From Paraphoma chrysanthemicola (Eukaryota; Ascomycota; Dothideomycetes; Pleosporales; Phaeosphaeriaceae), in the NCBI GenBank assembly GCA_020744225.1, contig JAGMWG010000006.1, positions 62,001-126,000 of the forward strand: DNA of 64,000 bases, given 5' to 3'. A program made the position numbers and the translations under genes. Every line of letters starts with the position of its first letter. Positions within the stretch are counted from its first letter, which is position 1. Shown piece after piece: positions 42,217 through 53,743 of the stretch. The notes beneath the pieces were generated by a model. That model saw only the letters and a list, made by a program, of their open reading frames with translations, searched no databases and was not told the DNA's origin.

Positions 42217-43183
42217 GATGGTGGGTGGGCTTCCCCGCCACGCGCTGGGCTGCAGATGAGGCTCGAGGGGTGCTGGGCTGCTGGCAGTGCGGTCAGGCGC
42301 TCCGGACGCGTTCTGCAGCGCTCATCGGCAGGCTGCGCAAGGTAGGGCTAGAGAGCGCGGGATAGGGTGTCTCCGCGCAGGGTGGCTGTTGTTGCTCTGC
42401 GCAGCGATTTCTTCAATTGCTGGACGGTGATCGGCTTAGCGCTCCCTCGTCGGGCCTGTCTGGCGTGCTGGCGTTCTGATTGGCGCACACGCGGGGCTGT
42501 TGGCACGGATGCGATGCGCTGAGACGTGACGGCTCGCTTGCTGCTGGGAGGCCTGCGCAGGTGCAAATGGTTCGAGAGCTGCCTGTCGGAGAATTGCGAC
42601 TGGGCGTAGTGATGGAGGAGACGGCTGCTGGATCGGCCTGCAGCACGGCCAGTGTAAATGGGCCTTGATTCCGGAAAGAGCGGTATTCATGATGGGTCTG
42701 CGACGATGACGTCGCCCTCCAGCCCGCCGCGCCCAGCGCCTCTCCAAATAGCTCCGACCACCTACAGCAGCGCCGTGGTAATCGAATCGCGCACACCACG
42801 CTTGCTGATTCACTGCATGCCCTCATCTCCTGCCCCTGCGTCCGTTTGCCCGACCGCCGTCGCCAGCTGTGCGCCAGGCGAGTGGTTGAACATGATCAAC
42901 GCCAGCCACCGCCTTGCTCATATTGACATCTCGGGTATACTTCGCTAAACATGCAGTCACTCGTCCAAGGGTGCTATCTTTAGTCATCCCATCGCCATCG
43001 GGACGATACACTCAGATGCTGATATTATAGTAATACATGTACAAAATCCCAGCTGACGCCGCCGCTATGCAACTAACTACCAGAGTCCTGCCCGACCGCC
43101 GCAGCGGTGTGAGCCCATGAAACGGGGACTACCACCGACGCACCCATCCGGATCCGTATGCCCAACCTCGCACAGGGGCGCAT
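42217..43183. other. intergenic, 967 bp
   Basis: Upstream of the SRPK gene and 3' flank of the golgin gene, both minus-strand. GC-rich in places; overlapping open frames at 42348-42826 are not supported by any motif. Confidence 0.4.
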
Positions 43184-46100
43184 TTATTTCGCCGAAACTG
43201 CCGCCATCCATTTCTGTTCGTCCTTCTTGTCGAAGTGCAGCAACATGCCCAGCACGGGAATGAGCTGCTGCTGGTACTTCTTGTCTCGCTGCTCGAGGAA
43301 CTGGAGCAAGACATTCTTGAGATACACGTAGTCGATCGCGTCATTGGCCTGAGACGAGCCGCCACCGGCTTTGGGCGTAGGAGAGGCCAGCCGCGATCGT
43401 GACGACTCGATAGACGTCCGGGACGACTGATTGTTCGAGTCTGGGGCCCGGGCTTTCATGGACCGAAGCTCCTCGGACATGGTCTGCCATGTGTTAGTAT
43501 TTCTCTGATGTCTCGATGCCGCAAACGTACCTTGCTCGACTTCTGGAGCTTCTCCAGTCGGCCCTGAGTCTCATCGAATGCGCGCCGGAGCTCGCCCTTC
43601 TCTTTCTCGAGGTCGCGAGCTTGCTTCTCGCTCTCGTCCAGAGCATCCCGGAGCTGGCTCATGGCAAGCCTCACCTCAGAAGCTTCTTCTGTCGCCTGGG
43701 CAGCGCGCTTCTCAAAGTCCTCTTTTTGTCTGCGTAGTTCCTTCTCCGCAGCCGCGAGGTCGTCCTTGTCTTCTACCGCGCGCGTCATTGCCCGCTCGGC
43801 ATCACGGACTTTTTGCTTCAATTCCTCAAGCTCTCGCCCGCGGCGACGACCAAAGTTGCTGGCTTGTTCCTCTGCGCGTTCTCTTTCTTCGACTGCGAGA
43901 TCGAGGCGCTCTTGCATTTCACGCACGCGCGCATCTGCCCGTCCTTGAGCGTCTGCCAAGAGTCTCCGCATCGTCTCTGCTTCGCGACCACGTTCGCTGA
44001 GGAGGCGGTGAGCGTCTGCAAGTTCTTCTTCAAGACTCTCGCTGCGCGCACGTATTTCCTTGACTTGCGTGCCCATTTCCTGTGTTTGATCCTGCATGCT
44101 GTTCATGAGATCCTGTGCGCTTGCGTATTGAGCCGACTTGAGCTGGATGTCATCGCGAAGGGAGCCAGCTTCGCGCTTGAGCTTGGCAACTTCATCCTCC
44201 AATTCACTAACGGCGTTGCGAGCGCCCTTCAGGTCATCTTGTGCTTTCGCTAGATCCTTGGTGAGCTTGTCCCGACTTTCGATCACGTCTTTACGCTCAA
44301 TCTCCGAATTCTGGAGATCCCGCTGGATCTTCCTGTTAGTCTCTTCCAATGCGAGTCTTTGCGTTGTCTCCTGCTTGATCTTCTCATTTAAAGTCTTGAT
44401 GTCGCCCTCCTTGTCTGCGATCTGTGACTTGTAGATTACGATCTCAGACTTGAGGTCTCTTTCGCGGTTTTCGAGCCGGCGCACTTCCGTAGTCTTTGTG
44501 GTGAGATCGTCCTTCGTGCTCCGGAGCTCGACAACCTCTTTCCTCAAAGAAGTCAATTCGGGTTGCGCTTTCTGGAGTATCTCCCGCATGTCGGTCAGGT
44601 CCTTGAAGCGGGAAGCGGCGAGCTTCTCGGCCACCGAGAGATCCGTCTGCAATGAATCCGCCTTTGCCTTGAGCTCTTCGAACTCAGCGGTAAGTGCCTT
44701 CTTTTCTTGCTCAGAGCTCTCTTGCGTAGCTTTTCCAGTCTTCAGTTCAGCAATCTCCTTCTCTAAGCTAGCAAGATTTTCTTGCAGCGCGGCCTTTTCT
44801 GCTTGCAATTGCTTGACCTTATCCTTTGCTTCTGTATGTTCCGAGCCAAAGTCAAGTAGGTCTTGTCTCAGAGTGTCGATCTCTTCTTGCATGTCCTCTT
44901 GATCCTTCATTTTCTTCTTCAGTGTATCGAGAGATGATCCCTTCTCCGTGACTTCAACTTCTAGCTTCGCAATAGCTGCGATTTTAGCTTCGAGCTCTGC
45001 CTTGAGCTCAGCAACCGTTTTCTGAGCATCCTCGAGTTGAGAAGGCGAGAATTCTGCGTCTCGTGGGCTTAGCAAGCCGCTGGCGTCCCCTGCCTCGCTT
45101 GGGGGCGCAGAGGGCACGGTTTCCGCTGCTTTGCCGCCCTTCTTCTTTTTCTTGTTATTTTTCTTCTTCGACGAGGCAGACTCTGCAACTGGGGTAGGCG
45201 TAGGTGGCGGCTGGGGCGAGGGCGCGGTCTTGCTCTGTTCGTGAGCCTTTGTGGCTGTCTCTAGCTCGCTCTTTGCCTGCTCGTAGTCCTTCGCAGCCTG
45301 ATCGCGCTTCGCTTCAGTGTCCTTGAGCTGGGTTCGCACGTTTTCCAGCAGGCCTTTGAGTGTTTCACTGCGCTTCTCGCTCTTTGTGTGCGTATCACGA
45401 AGCTGCGTCAGATCTGTCTGTAGGCTCGCCACCTCCTTGCGCAACTCCTGCACTTGATCATCGTTCACAAGCTCCTCGCCCTTGGCAGCATGCAATTCTT
45501 CCAACTCTTTAGTCGTGGAATCAAGCTTGGCCTGTAATTCGTCGATCGTCTTTCTAGCTTCGGTGTGGTCGGCCTTGTGTTTGGCCAAGTCTTGCTCCGA
45601 TGTCTCCAGCTTGGTTTTGATGTCTGATACTTGATCCTCGAGCTCTTTCTGGCGCGCATCGGCTTCTCTCTGCAGGCGCTGGTGGGTCTCCTTGAAGGTG
45701 TTCAGGTCATTGGATGTAGTCTCGAGGTTCTTCATGAAGGACTCAGCAGACTCTTGTGCCGAAGATAGCTCGCTCTTCAGCGACTTGTTCTCGTCCTCCA
45801 GCTTGCTGACCTTCTCCTCGCTCTCCTGTAGTTGCGACTGTAGACGAGGGAGCTCGCTGTCGTAGGAGAAGAACTCGTCGGATTCGGGAGCGGGTGCATC
45901 CTTGTCGGTTGAGGACGGCGCGACAGACTCTGCCAGCGTGGTTGTGTCGTCGTCTTTGCTCTCAGCCGTGGCGGATGCCTTGGACTTCAGTGCCTCGACC
46001 TCCTCATCAGACTCCTTTGCGCGCTTCTCGGCGGCTTCCCACTTCTTATTGAGCTCGTCGCGCTCCTTAGAGACTCGCTTCAGCTCCTCCATGAGCATGT

Positions 46101-46796
46101 CACTTTTGACGTTCAGCTGTCCGAGGTATTCGACGAAGGCGGCCGAGTCGTTGATGGAGGTGAGCGGGGTGTATTCGCGAAGGGACCCTTCAAAGGCCTC
46201 GATGGCGCCAACTCGAGCGTGTGCGATGCGGTACGACCGGAGCAGTTCTGTGGACACAGTTAGCGTAACACGTTATAGCAGCCACTTTCACTTGCCAGTG
46301 TATTTGGGTTCGAGCTTGTCTAGCTTTCGCAGTCGCAACTGTATCTCGGGCGGTATCTCTGGCACTTGCTCCTGTTTCTCCTCGGCCTTCGTGTCCTTCT
46401 CGTCGTCTTTCTTGTCGCCGCCATTCTCAGTCGCGCCTTCCTCTGGCTGCGCCTTCTCTTTGGGCCGCGGTGTTACTGATCGACTCGGCGCCTCAGTCTC
46501 GTCCCCTATCACAAACTCGGGATCGAATTCGGAGGGATCGGGGCCCTTTCCAGTCGGCGCCGCCTTGCTGGTGTCTCCATCCTTCGACTTTGCTGTCCTT
46601 TTTGAGGGAGAAAGATTGCGTGAACTTGATCTTCTCGGCGTAGAATTGGAGCGCGATGGCGTCGAGGGTGTGGTACGTTGCTTTGCCTGTTCCTCAGCTA
46701 TTCGTGCGTCGATGGCACCGCGAATGCGCTTGTATACAGTCAGCGACACATGGCAACAAGGCGCATGCTTGTTCTTACCTGAAGTCCCTGGAACAT
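43184..46796 (-). CDS. GRIP-domain golgin (Imh1-like)
   Basis: Model complement(join(43184..43483,43531..46247,46296..46728,46779..46796)), 1155 residues. The first exon is only six codons (MFQGLQ) and splices in phase to 'RIRGAIDARIAEEQAKQ', which matches the amphipathic start of fungal Imh1-like golgins. The second intron begins GC (gcaagt) rather than GT, and only that junction keeps the frame ('PKYTELLRSYRIAH'). From about residue 150 to 1050 the protein is almost continuous coiled coil, interrupted by a Lys-rich patch ('KKKNNKKKKKGGKAAE'). The last 80 residues are a GRIP domain: 'IDYVYLKNVLLQFLEQRD' with 'YQQQLIPVLGMLLHF', including the conserved Tyr that binds Arl1-GTP. It acts as a trans-Golgi tether. 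Its promoter is shared with zuotin. Confidence 0.93.
46248..46295 (-). other. GC-AG intron in the golgin gene
   Basis: On the minus strand the 48-nt intron starts gcaagt and ends ccacag, with a gctaac branch-like site about 15 nt before the end. A GT donor 4 nt downstream (gtgaaa) would break the frame into exon 3. Confidence 0.75.
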
Positions 46797-47042
46797 GGTG
46801 AAGGAAATACTGCAATGAGAAATGAAGAGAGATTAAGGACAGCTAACGAATGCTCATGTCTGTGATGCACGCCTGTAACCATGCATCAGCCAAACGCTAT
46901 TCTGACACGCATCTGGGGTTCAAGGTCCGGCAGGGATGTGGTAGCGTTCAGACACTAAGCCGGGATCATCGCCTATGGCCCGCAGCCCAAAAATTATCTG
47001 CCTCGTCTTGTCCCCGCCAACACCACCACCATCACCTCACAA
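46797..47042. promoter_or_regulatory. bidirectional promoter between golgin and zuotin, 246 bp
   Basis: Start codons at 46796 (minus) and 47043 (plus) leave 246 bp for both promoters and leaders. A CACCACCACCATCACC stretch lies just upstream of the zuotin start. No TATA box is evident. Confidence 0.55.
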
Positions 47043-48490
47043 ATGACAATGGCGGCCAACGTGCAGATCTCACTGCCACTACCGGTCCTGCCTGGAGGCT
47101 GGGCCGGCGAGAAGGACTTCAAGTCTGTCGGCCAGCTGAGCGGCGCCAACGACCGCAACATCGAGCCTGTTGGCCCGCACTTTTTGGCCTATGCCCGCAG
47201 GGTGCGTCACTTTACGATAGCTACTGAGACATGGGTACTGATTTCTTTGTAGAAGCGACACAAGCGCACCTTCTCCGAGGACGAGCGCATCCAGGCCCAG
47301 GCGAACGTCAAGAGCGTCGAAGATGAGGACCCAGACGACATCGACGAGCCGGAAGACCCTGTCATGCTGCAGCGCGAGGCCAAGGACTGGAAGGTGAGCA
47401 CATTTTCACCGAAGCAAACTTAGTCCGTGGATTAACATGTCCGTAGTTGCAAGATCACTATGCTGTCCTCGGCATAACCCGCTACCGATGGCGCGCGACA
47501 GAAGAGCAAATCAAGCGCGCCCACCGCAAGAAGGTGCTCAAGCATCACCCCGACAAGAAGGCCGCAGCTGGAGGCGACGAGGGCGATCAATTCTTCAAGT
47601 GCATCCAGAAGGCTACAGAGGTCCTGTCCGACCCAGTGAGGAGAAGACAGTTCGATTCCGTCGACGAGGGCGCCGAAGTCGAGCCGCCATCCAAGAAGGA
47701 GACCCAAAAGGGCAACTTCTACAAGCTGTGGGGCAAGGTCTTCGAGGCTGAGGGGCGATTCTCGAACCATCAGCCCGTGCCCAAGCTCGGTAACGCAAAG
47801 AGCTCCAAGGAGGATGTCGAGCACTTCTACAACTTCTGGTACAACTTCGACAGCTGGAGGACCTTTGAGTACCTGGACGAAGATGTGCCGGACGACAACG
47901 AAAACCGTGACCAGAAACGTCACGTCGAGCGCAAGAACGCGGCTGCGCGTCGCAAGAAGAAGACCGAGGACACTGCCCGCTTGAGGAAGCTGGTGGACGA
48001 CGCCTTGGCCCTCGACGAGCGCATCAAGCTGTTCCGCCAGCAGGAGAATGCTACCAAGAACAAGCGCCGCCTTGAGAAGGAAGCCGAGCAGAAGCGTCTC
48101 GCAGAGGAGGCAGCCAAGAAGAAGGAAGAGGACGCCAAGCTTGCAGCGGAGAAGGAGGCGGCGGAAAAGGCACAGAAGGCCGACAGCAAGAAGGCCAAGG
48201 AGGCCGCAAAGAACGCCGCGAAGAAGAACAAGCGTGTCGTGCGTGGTGCTGTCAAGGATGCCAACTACTTCCACTCTGGAGGAGATGCTCCGGCAGCCCA
48301 GATCGACAGTGCGCTCAACGACACCGACCTCATCATCTCCAAGATCGATCACGAGGAGCTCGCCGCGCTGACAAGCAAGCTCAACAACGAGAAGGACGCG
48401 GGCAAGATCAAGCAGGCCTTCCAGGACGAGGCTCAGCGTCTCATCGCCGCTGGCAAGCTTTCGCAGGCGGACGTCAAGTCCTTGGCTTAA
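47043..48490 (+). CDS. zuo1: zuotin (ribosome-associated J-domain protein)
   Basis: Model join(47043..47201,47253..47393,47447..48490), 447 residues; introns 51 and 53 nt. The first Met (47043) is followed at once by a second (47049), either plausible. The J-domain runs from 'DHYAVLGITRYRWRATEEQI' through the HPD motif ('LKHHPDKKAA') to 'ATEVLSDPVRRRQFDS'. The N-terminal stretch before it and the C-terminal zuotin homology and Lys/Glu-rich regions ('FYNFWYNFDSWRTFEYLDE', 'KRHVERKNAAARRKKKTED', 'EAAKKKEEDAKLAAEKEAA') match Zuo1. It pairs with Ssz1 in the ribosome-associated complex at the polypeptide exit and stimulates Ssb Hsp70. Length is close to yeast Zuo1. Highly conserved core gene; symbol used for the orthologue. 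Confidence 0.96.
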
Positions 48491-49148
48491 ATGTGTGTAG
48501 GGGGTCATCGACTTCAATAGAGATATAGACTTTGGGTTTTAGTGCGGGACTAATGGCTTCAATGAATTGGATGTGGACGGCATACTGTCTTAGTCTGTGA
48601 GGACAGAGGGCATTGCGATTATGAGACATGCTTTTACTTGACCGCTGCTCTCAGGCAAGGCTGCGTGCGTCTTGTCCTATGCCCGACATCGCACGCGGAA
48701 TATGATGTCGATGCTATCGCACAGGTGTACCACTTTCACGTGCTCATCCGGAGCCCCGCCGTACCAGGGTCTGACGTTCGCCTAGCCTGGGACTTCCGCT
48801 CACCACCATGTCTTGCCGCGCTTGGAAGGCGCGACAATTCGTGGGCCAAGCCTGCGGGTGCTGCGTTTGGTACTGTCGTGGTCTCCTCTCTACTAACATC
48901 TTCATCCTAACACTGAATGCCCATTCTTTGCCTACACTGTGAATTCTTACTCCCATCGCTCCATCGTGGTGTACCCCGCTGAACTGCCCCCGCGCCAAGC
49001 TCGATCTCGGACGCACAGCAGCTCACATTGCCTGCAAGAGCCCACGTTGCCAGCCAGCTTCTCGCGATCGGACCTCCCTGAAGCTCTACGCGCCTGCGAT
49101 TGGGCTTACCGAAAGCCCTCGTGCCTCTGACGCTCTCAAAATACCGCA
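48491..49148. other. intergenic, 658 bp
   Basis: The 3' flank of zuotin and promoter of the universal stress protein gene. No coding signal seen. Confidence 0.4.
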
Positions 49149-50775
49149 ATGAGCGCGTCCCCCACGTCGAAGCACGCACGCAATGCATCGCCAGCATCGC
49201 CGACGTCGTCCAAGCCGTCTGCAGGCTACACGGTGAGCCCGCTGCTGCTGCCGGTCAGCGGAGTGCAAGGTCAGGACGAACCACGTCGGCCGTCCATACA
49301 GTTTCTAGCCCATAGAAACACCTCACTCCCCAGAGGCCAACCAAAGTCCCGCCAGCGACGGCGGTTGTCGTCACCACCTCCGCCTCCGTAAGTATTGCAT
49401 TCTGCAGCTGCACCTCCGCATCTCAAGCATAAATAGCTTGTCCTCCCCCTCGTCATGCTCTCGCCGTTGACCCGCGCGCAAATGGCGAGCAAGCATGTCG
49501 AAGTATGCCCTACATATTGTGGGCGGCTCTCGGAGCGAGCAATAGGCTTGGTAGCCTCTTCATGTTCCTCCATGTTGCCTCGGGCGTGGATCAAGTGACT
49601 GACATTTTGTCTAGCGTCTTCCAACCTCGCGTCTCCTTCGATACTTTCGACAAGCCTGCCGACTTCATTGAAGAGAGTTCATTCACCCTCATTGCGAAGC
49701 ACAAAGACTATGAATACACTAAACGCTCTCGCACGTTCTTGTGCGGCTTCGACGAGAATGAATATTCTGTGTATGCGCTTCAGTGGCTCATCAACGAGCT
49801 TGTCGACGACGGAGACGAGATAGTATGCCTGCGAGTAGTGGAAAAGGAGGACGCAATTGCTGGCGACCGCAGTGTCGAGACGGGTCGCTATCGCACAGAG
49901 GCCGAAGCAACGATGCGAGACATACAGGCGCGGAACCACGACAACAAAGCCATCAATCTGATTCTAGAGTTCTCGATTGGCAAGGTCAACAAAGTTATCG
50001 ATGATATGGTAGGTGGTCTCTGCCGACGTGTGCTAGACGAAATTGCGCTGACATTTGCTAGATCAATCTGTATGAGCCAGCTATTCTGGTAGTAGGCACG
50101 CGAGGAAAGAGCTTGGGTGGTTTTCAAGGCCTCCTGCCAGGCAGTGTGTCCAAGTACTGTTTGCAGCATTCACCGGTGCCTGTCATCGTTGTCCGACCCA
50201 CTTCCAAGCGCGACAAGGCCAGGAGTAAGCGCGCCAACGACCCCGATCGACAAGGATACAGAGACATTCTCGCGAAGAGCGAGAGTCTTATCGATGTCAA
50301 TAGTCCTCGCAACAGCTTCTTTGCCAACGACGACGAGGCTCTTGCGCTCGCGGCGGCTATGACGAGCAAACAGCCCCAGGAGACAACGCATCCGTTGGCA
50401 CAGGTTGCACACGCAGAAGACAGTGACGATGACCGAGAACCGCAAACCTTCGATGACCCTCGCAGCCCTGGCGTCATGATGAAGAGCCCACATCTTCAGA
50501 ACCTTGATAGTCCGGACTTCAGTGACGATCCGAGCAGTGGTGAGGAAGATGAGGACGGCGGTGTATCAACAGCGCCGACTGGCTCAGGCGCAAGTGAAAT
50601 TGCCCAAGAGCGAGGCGGCCTGCATTTCAACAATGATGATGAGAATATCAGCCCCAGAGCGCAAGCAAATGCTGATCCGATGGACGCGACAAGGTCGAAT
50701 TCATCTATCGCACCAGACATTACGATCACAGATCCAGACGATCCGAGCCGAGTTCGCAAGCCGGATGAGACATGA
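49149..50775 (+). CDS. universal stress protein (UspA) domain protein
   Basis: Model join(49149..49387,49615..50008,50062..50775), 448 residues; the first intron is 227 nt, the second 53 nt. The N-terminal 80 residues are Ser/Pro-rich and disordered, ending in a proline run. The UspA domain starts near 'RSRTFLCGFDENEYSVYALQ' with 'DDGDEIVCLRVV' as the second strand. The nucleotide-binding loop is 'AILVVGTRGKSLGGFQGLL' with the G-x2-G and the following 'GSVSKYCLQHSPVPVIVV', where the family's glycine-rich ATP or phosphate loop sits. The C-terminal 180 residues are acidic and disordered with Ser-rich clusters ('SDDDREPQTFDDP'). Fungal USP proteins of this layout are soluble; the role in stress is family-level only. 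Confidence 0.87.
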
Positions 50776-51250
50776 AGTGTTGGTTACACTGAGGTTGAAC
50801 GGTTGGGAGGGCTTACAGGGAGGTTGGACCCGTTACAGTGAACAGCCAGTTGCAGCACGACGCGGCTCTAGATGTGTGGCTGAGCGAGCATCGCCGACTC
50901 GACTCGTGAAGGATTCGTTACTCAGATAACCAGAGATGCCACGCTGCGTAGTGCACCTGGTTGCACCGGCAATTTACGAATGGTTCGCGACATGTTTGCT
51001 CGCCTAGACTTGCCGTGATCTGCAACCCCAGTGCTGATCGACGTGATGACGTTTGACGACCGTGCTCGGCGGACATCGCGAAACGCCGCGTACCTGCACA
51101 AGCATCCCTCGCAACCTGCCCTCTATCTCGTGCAACGCTACTCAATGCACCCATGTGACCTGTGTCTAATGGAAGTAGCACCGCCAACGACTACAAGAAG
51201 TAGTAGTGACAGATCGCCTCTCCAACTCGGTGGAAACCGCACCTAGCCCT
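50776..51250. other. intergenic, 475 bp
   Basis: Between the USP gene and the GPR89-like gene; the frame of the latter is open to a GTG at 51206 but no ATG is found before 51251. Confidence 0.4.
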
Positions 51251-52904
51251 ATGCTACCGCCGCTCGACGACGACTGCGATGAGTGCGTCCCGGATTACAT
51301 GGCTCGGCGCAGCCCGATGGCCACGATTGTTTCGGTACTGCCATTCCTCTTGACGTTCCTGTTCGTCGCCTTCGCTGTCTCGCACAAGCTATTCCCGCTG
51401 CTGTCAGGCCACGACCGCAAGCCCCATCACGATGTCGCCCATATTCCGGGAGTCGCTTCACGCGCCAGATCGTCTCTCATGAAGACTCTGAAGCCCAGCA
51501 CCAGGTCACTTGCAAGCACCATCTTCTCGACCAACATAGCCCTCTCAACGGTGCTTGCCGAGCTCATCTTCTGCGAGATTGCGAACACGGCCAATCCAGC
51601 AACTCGTACTCTAGGTCTTAAGCTTACACTGCCGTCGCTGCTGTTCCTTCTCATTGTAGTCACACCTGCCTTCGAAATACACTCCATCATATCAGGAACC
51701 GGGCTGAGCGTCAATGGCGGACAAAAGGGACAGCGCCGAATGGCTTGGGTGCTAGAGCTTGGTGGGCTTGCGATGTGGCTGGGAGGCTTCTGGTACCTAG
51801 GACGAGGGTTTCTGGGCTCGTATCTACACGAAGAGTCATATCTACACGAACACACCTTCAGCGAGGGCTGCTTAGAAAGAATCGGCATTATTGGCATCAG
51901 TCTCATGGCGTCGCTGGCTGGTTTTGCAGCCATCTCCTCGCTGTGGCAGACCTTTGGCGTCAAGTACCGCCCAGTGAGTTCTCCGTGCCATCATATTGGC
52001 TCACAGCTGTACTGACTATTACAAGGTGACTGAGTCCGACATTACGCGCAAGCAGGCCGGCATCCAAGCCACGAACGATATGCTGCTCACCAAGGAAAGC
52101 CGACTCCGTGCCGTGGAACGCAAGCTTTCCGACAACCCACAAGAAGGATTCATGAGCCGTGTAGTGGGTTCAATCCGCGGCAACCCCGATGTGCAAGAGC
52201 GCAATACGCTTCAGCTGGAGATTCAAGGCCTAGAGACCATGCGACATACGCTCCAAAACTCCTTGTCTGTTCTTCAGAACAGACGACAAGGTCAGCAGCG
52301 CTCTCACACGGCCTTTGGGCGCATTGTCAACATGTTCTCGTTCGTGTTTGCCATCTACTGCGCGTATCGCATATGTGCTACGACGGTCACCACTCTTCGC
52401 CGTTTCTCGTCACCGAACACCAGCTTCTCGAACAGTGATCCGATTAACAATTTCCTCGCACTGCTCGCAAAACATTGGGATCCGACCATTGATCGCGTGG
52501 CCTGGAGCCGCACCATCTCCTTTTTGCTATCTGGCGTCATGCTTCTGCTGTCTTTCAACAGTGTACTTCAGACCTTCTTCCTGTTCGCTCGCGTTGTGCC
52601 AGGTCTTTTGCATCACACCAAGACCAACTTCGCTCTCATCATTTCGCAAATCGCTGCAACATACGTCATCAGCTCCGCGCTGATGCTGAGAAGTAATCTT
52701 CCGCCCGAGATGAAGAGCAAGATTGGCGACGCATTGGGCGCACCTCTAGAGCCAAGCTTCACAGAGAGGTGGTTTGAGGGCTGGTTTCTGATGGCAAGCG
52801 CGGCTACGGCGGCAGGGTTATGGGTCGGCAGGAGACTCAAGGGCAGTGAGTGGGATGACGATGGCGATGGCGATACAGATGTGGAACTTGGGAAGCGAAG
52901 TTGA
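51251..52904 (+). CDS. Golgi pH regulator / GPR89-family membrane protein
   Basis: Model join(51251..51973,52026..52904), 533 residues, one 52-nt phase-0 intron. The start MLPPLDDDCDECV is chosen because the earlier in-frame codon is only GTG. About nine TM helices: 'ATIVSVLPFLLTFLFVAFAV', 'LSTVLAELIFCEIAN', 'LPSLLFLLIVVTPAF', 'VLELGGLAMWLGGFWYL', 'IGIIGISLMASLAGFAAISS' in the first half, and 'FGRIVNMFSFVFAIYCAYRI', 'WSRTISFLLSGVMLLLSFNS', 'FALIISQIAATYVISSALML' in the second. The coiled charged segment 'ITRKQAGIQATNDMLL' in the central loop is the GPHR N domain, and the C-terminal block is the ABA_GPCR domain. Function: Golgi anion channel that sets luminal pH in animals; the fungal role is inferred from family. 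A repeated ESYLHE unit (about 51821-51850) is a small tandem duplication. Confidence 0.92.
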
Positions 52905-53530
52905 TTTATTCCATGCTTCAGGAAAGCATTGATTGGAATCGGTATATCGACCAGAAGCATCAATCACATGCATATTTTAGCAAAATGAACGCACGTGCAT
53001 GATCCATAGCAAAATGATCTAAACGGAAAGACTCGCCACCCAAAGCAGCTCAACCCAATCACCATACCCACCGGAAGATTTGGTGCCTATCAGTCAGCAT
53101 GCGCAATATCTGTTTTGACGTCGTTATTGCGCATGTCGATCTAGTCCTCAACGGTCAGTGACGTCAGTCGTGGGGCAGGCGCGTTGGTGGACAGGTCAAA
53201 AGAGCTGCGAGGGACGCGGGGCACAAGCTTCATACACTCTCGAAACTCGTATCAATCACAAGGTATGTTGTGAGAACTGGATAGTTGTTGGGGAGAAAGT
53301 GCATGTGCTAATTAATTGGTAGTTTAAAGCTTCACCATCAAAACATACCACAAATGTACGCACTTCTCCCTCCTTTCACCTATTCTACAATAAATGACAC
53401 CTTCGTCCACCTCGAGTACCCATCCTCCTCAATACTCTTCCTACCCCTCCACTCCAAACACTACATAAATCTAACATCCCTCACGCAGCTCACCCTCCAA
53501 CCACCCCACTAAAACAAACCACCACCGAAC
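52905..53530. other. intergenic, 626 bp
   Basis: The 3' flank of the GPR89-like gene and promoter of a small gene. Pyrimidine-rich CTCC/TACC sequence at 53360-53510 precedes the start, as is common in fungal promoters and leaders. Confidence 0.45.
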
Positions 53531-53743
53531 ATGTCCGCCCCCAACGCCGGTCGCCAGTCGCCCGAGCCAGAGAAGCAGTCCAACGCACAAGCCGGCAGCA
53601 CGTCGAGCAACGTCAACGAGCAGGGCGGCGGCGTGGCCAAGGGCAGCGAGAAGAATAGCGACGATACCAAGTCGGGACTGGAGAGCAACCCAAAGCATGT
53701 TCTGCAGGAGCATGCTGAGGAGACGACGAGTAAGAAGGTTTAG
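53531..53743 (+). CDS. small disordered conserved fungal protein, 70 residues
   Basis: A single exon, ATG 53531 with a good AACATGTCC context. The sequence is hydrophilic, starting 'MSAPNAGRQSPEPEKQSNAQ' and ending with 'SGLESNPKHVLQEHAEETTS' before a KK tail, and contains no Cys, Trp or hydrophobic core. Very similar short ORFs with SPEPE near the start and a GLESNPxHxLxxHAEETTSK-type ending are widespread in Pezizomycotina and usually strongly expressed, but have no assigned function. The family recognition is from memory of that ending motif. The frame, codon choice and promoter make it a real gene despite its size. Confidence 0.8.
   Translation: MSAPNAGRQSPEPEKQSNAQAGSTSSNVNEQGGGVAKGSEKNSDDTKSGLESNPKHVLQEHAEETTSKKV

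Noticed and set aside
43516..46801. Several plus-strand ORFs of 95-299 codons opposite the golgin gene
   Set aside because: Ser-rich shadows of the Glu/Lys coiled-coil coding strand.
51206..51250. 15-codon upstream extension of the GPR89-like protein
   Set aside because: It begins with GTG; the ATG at 51251 fits the family start.
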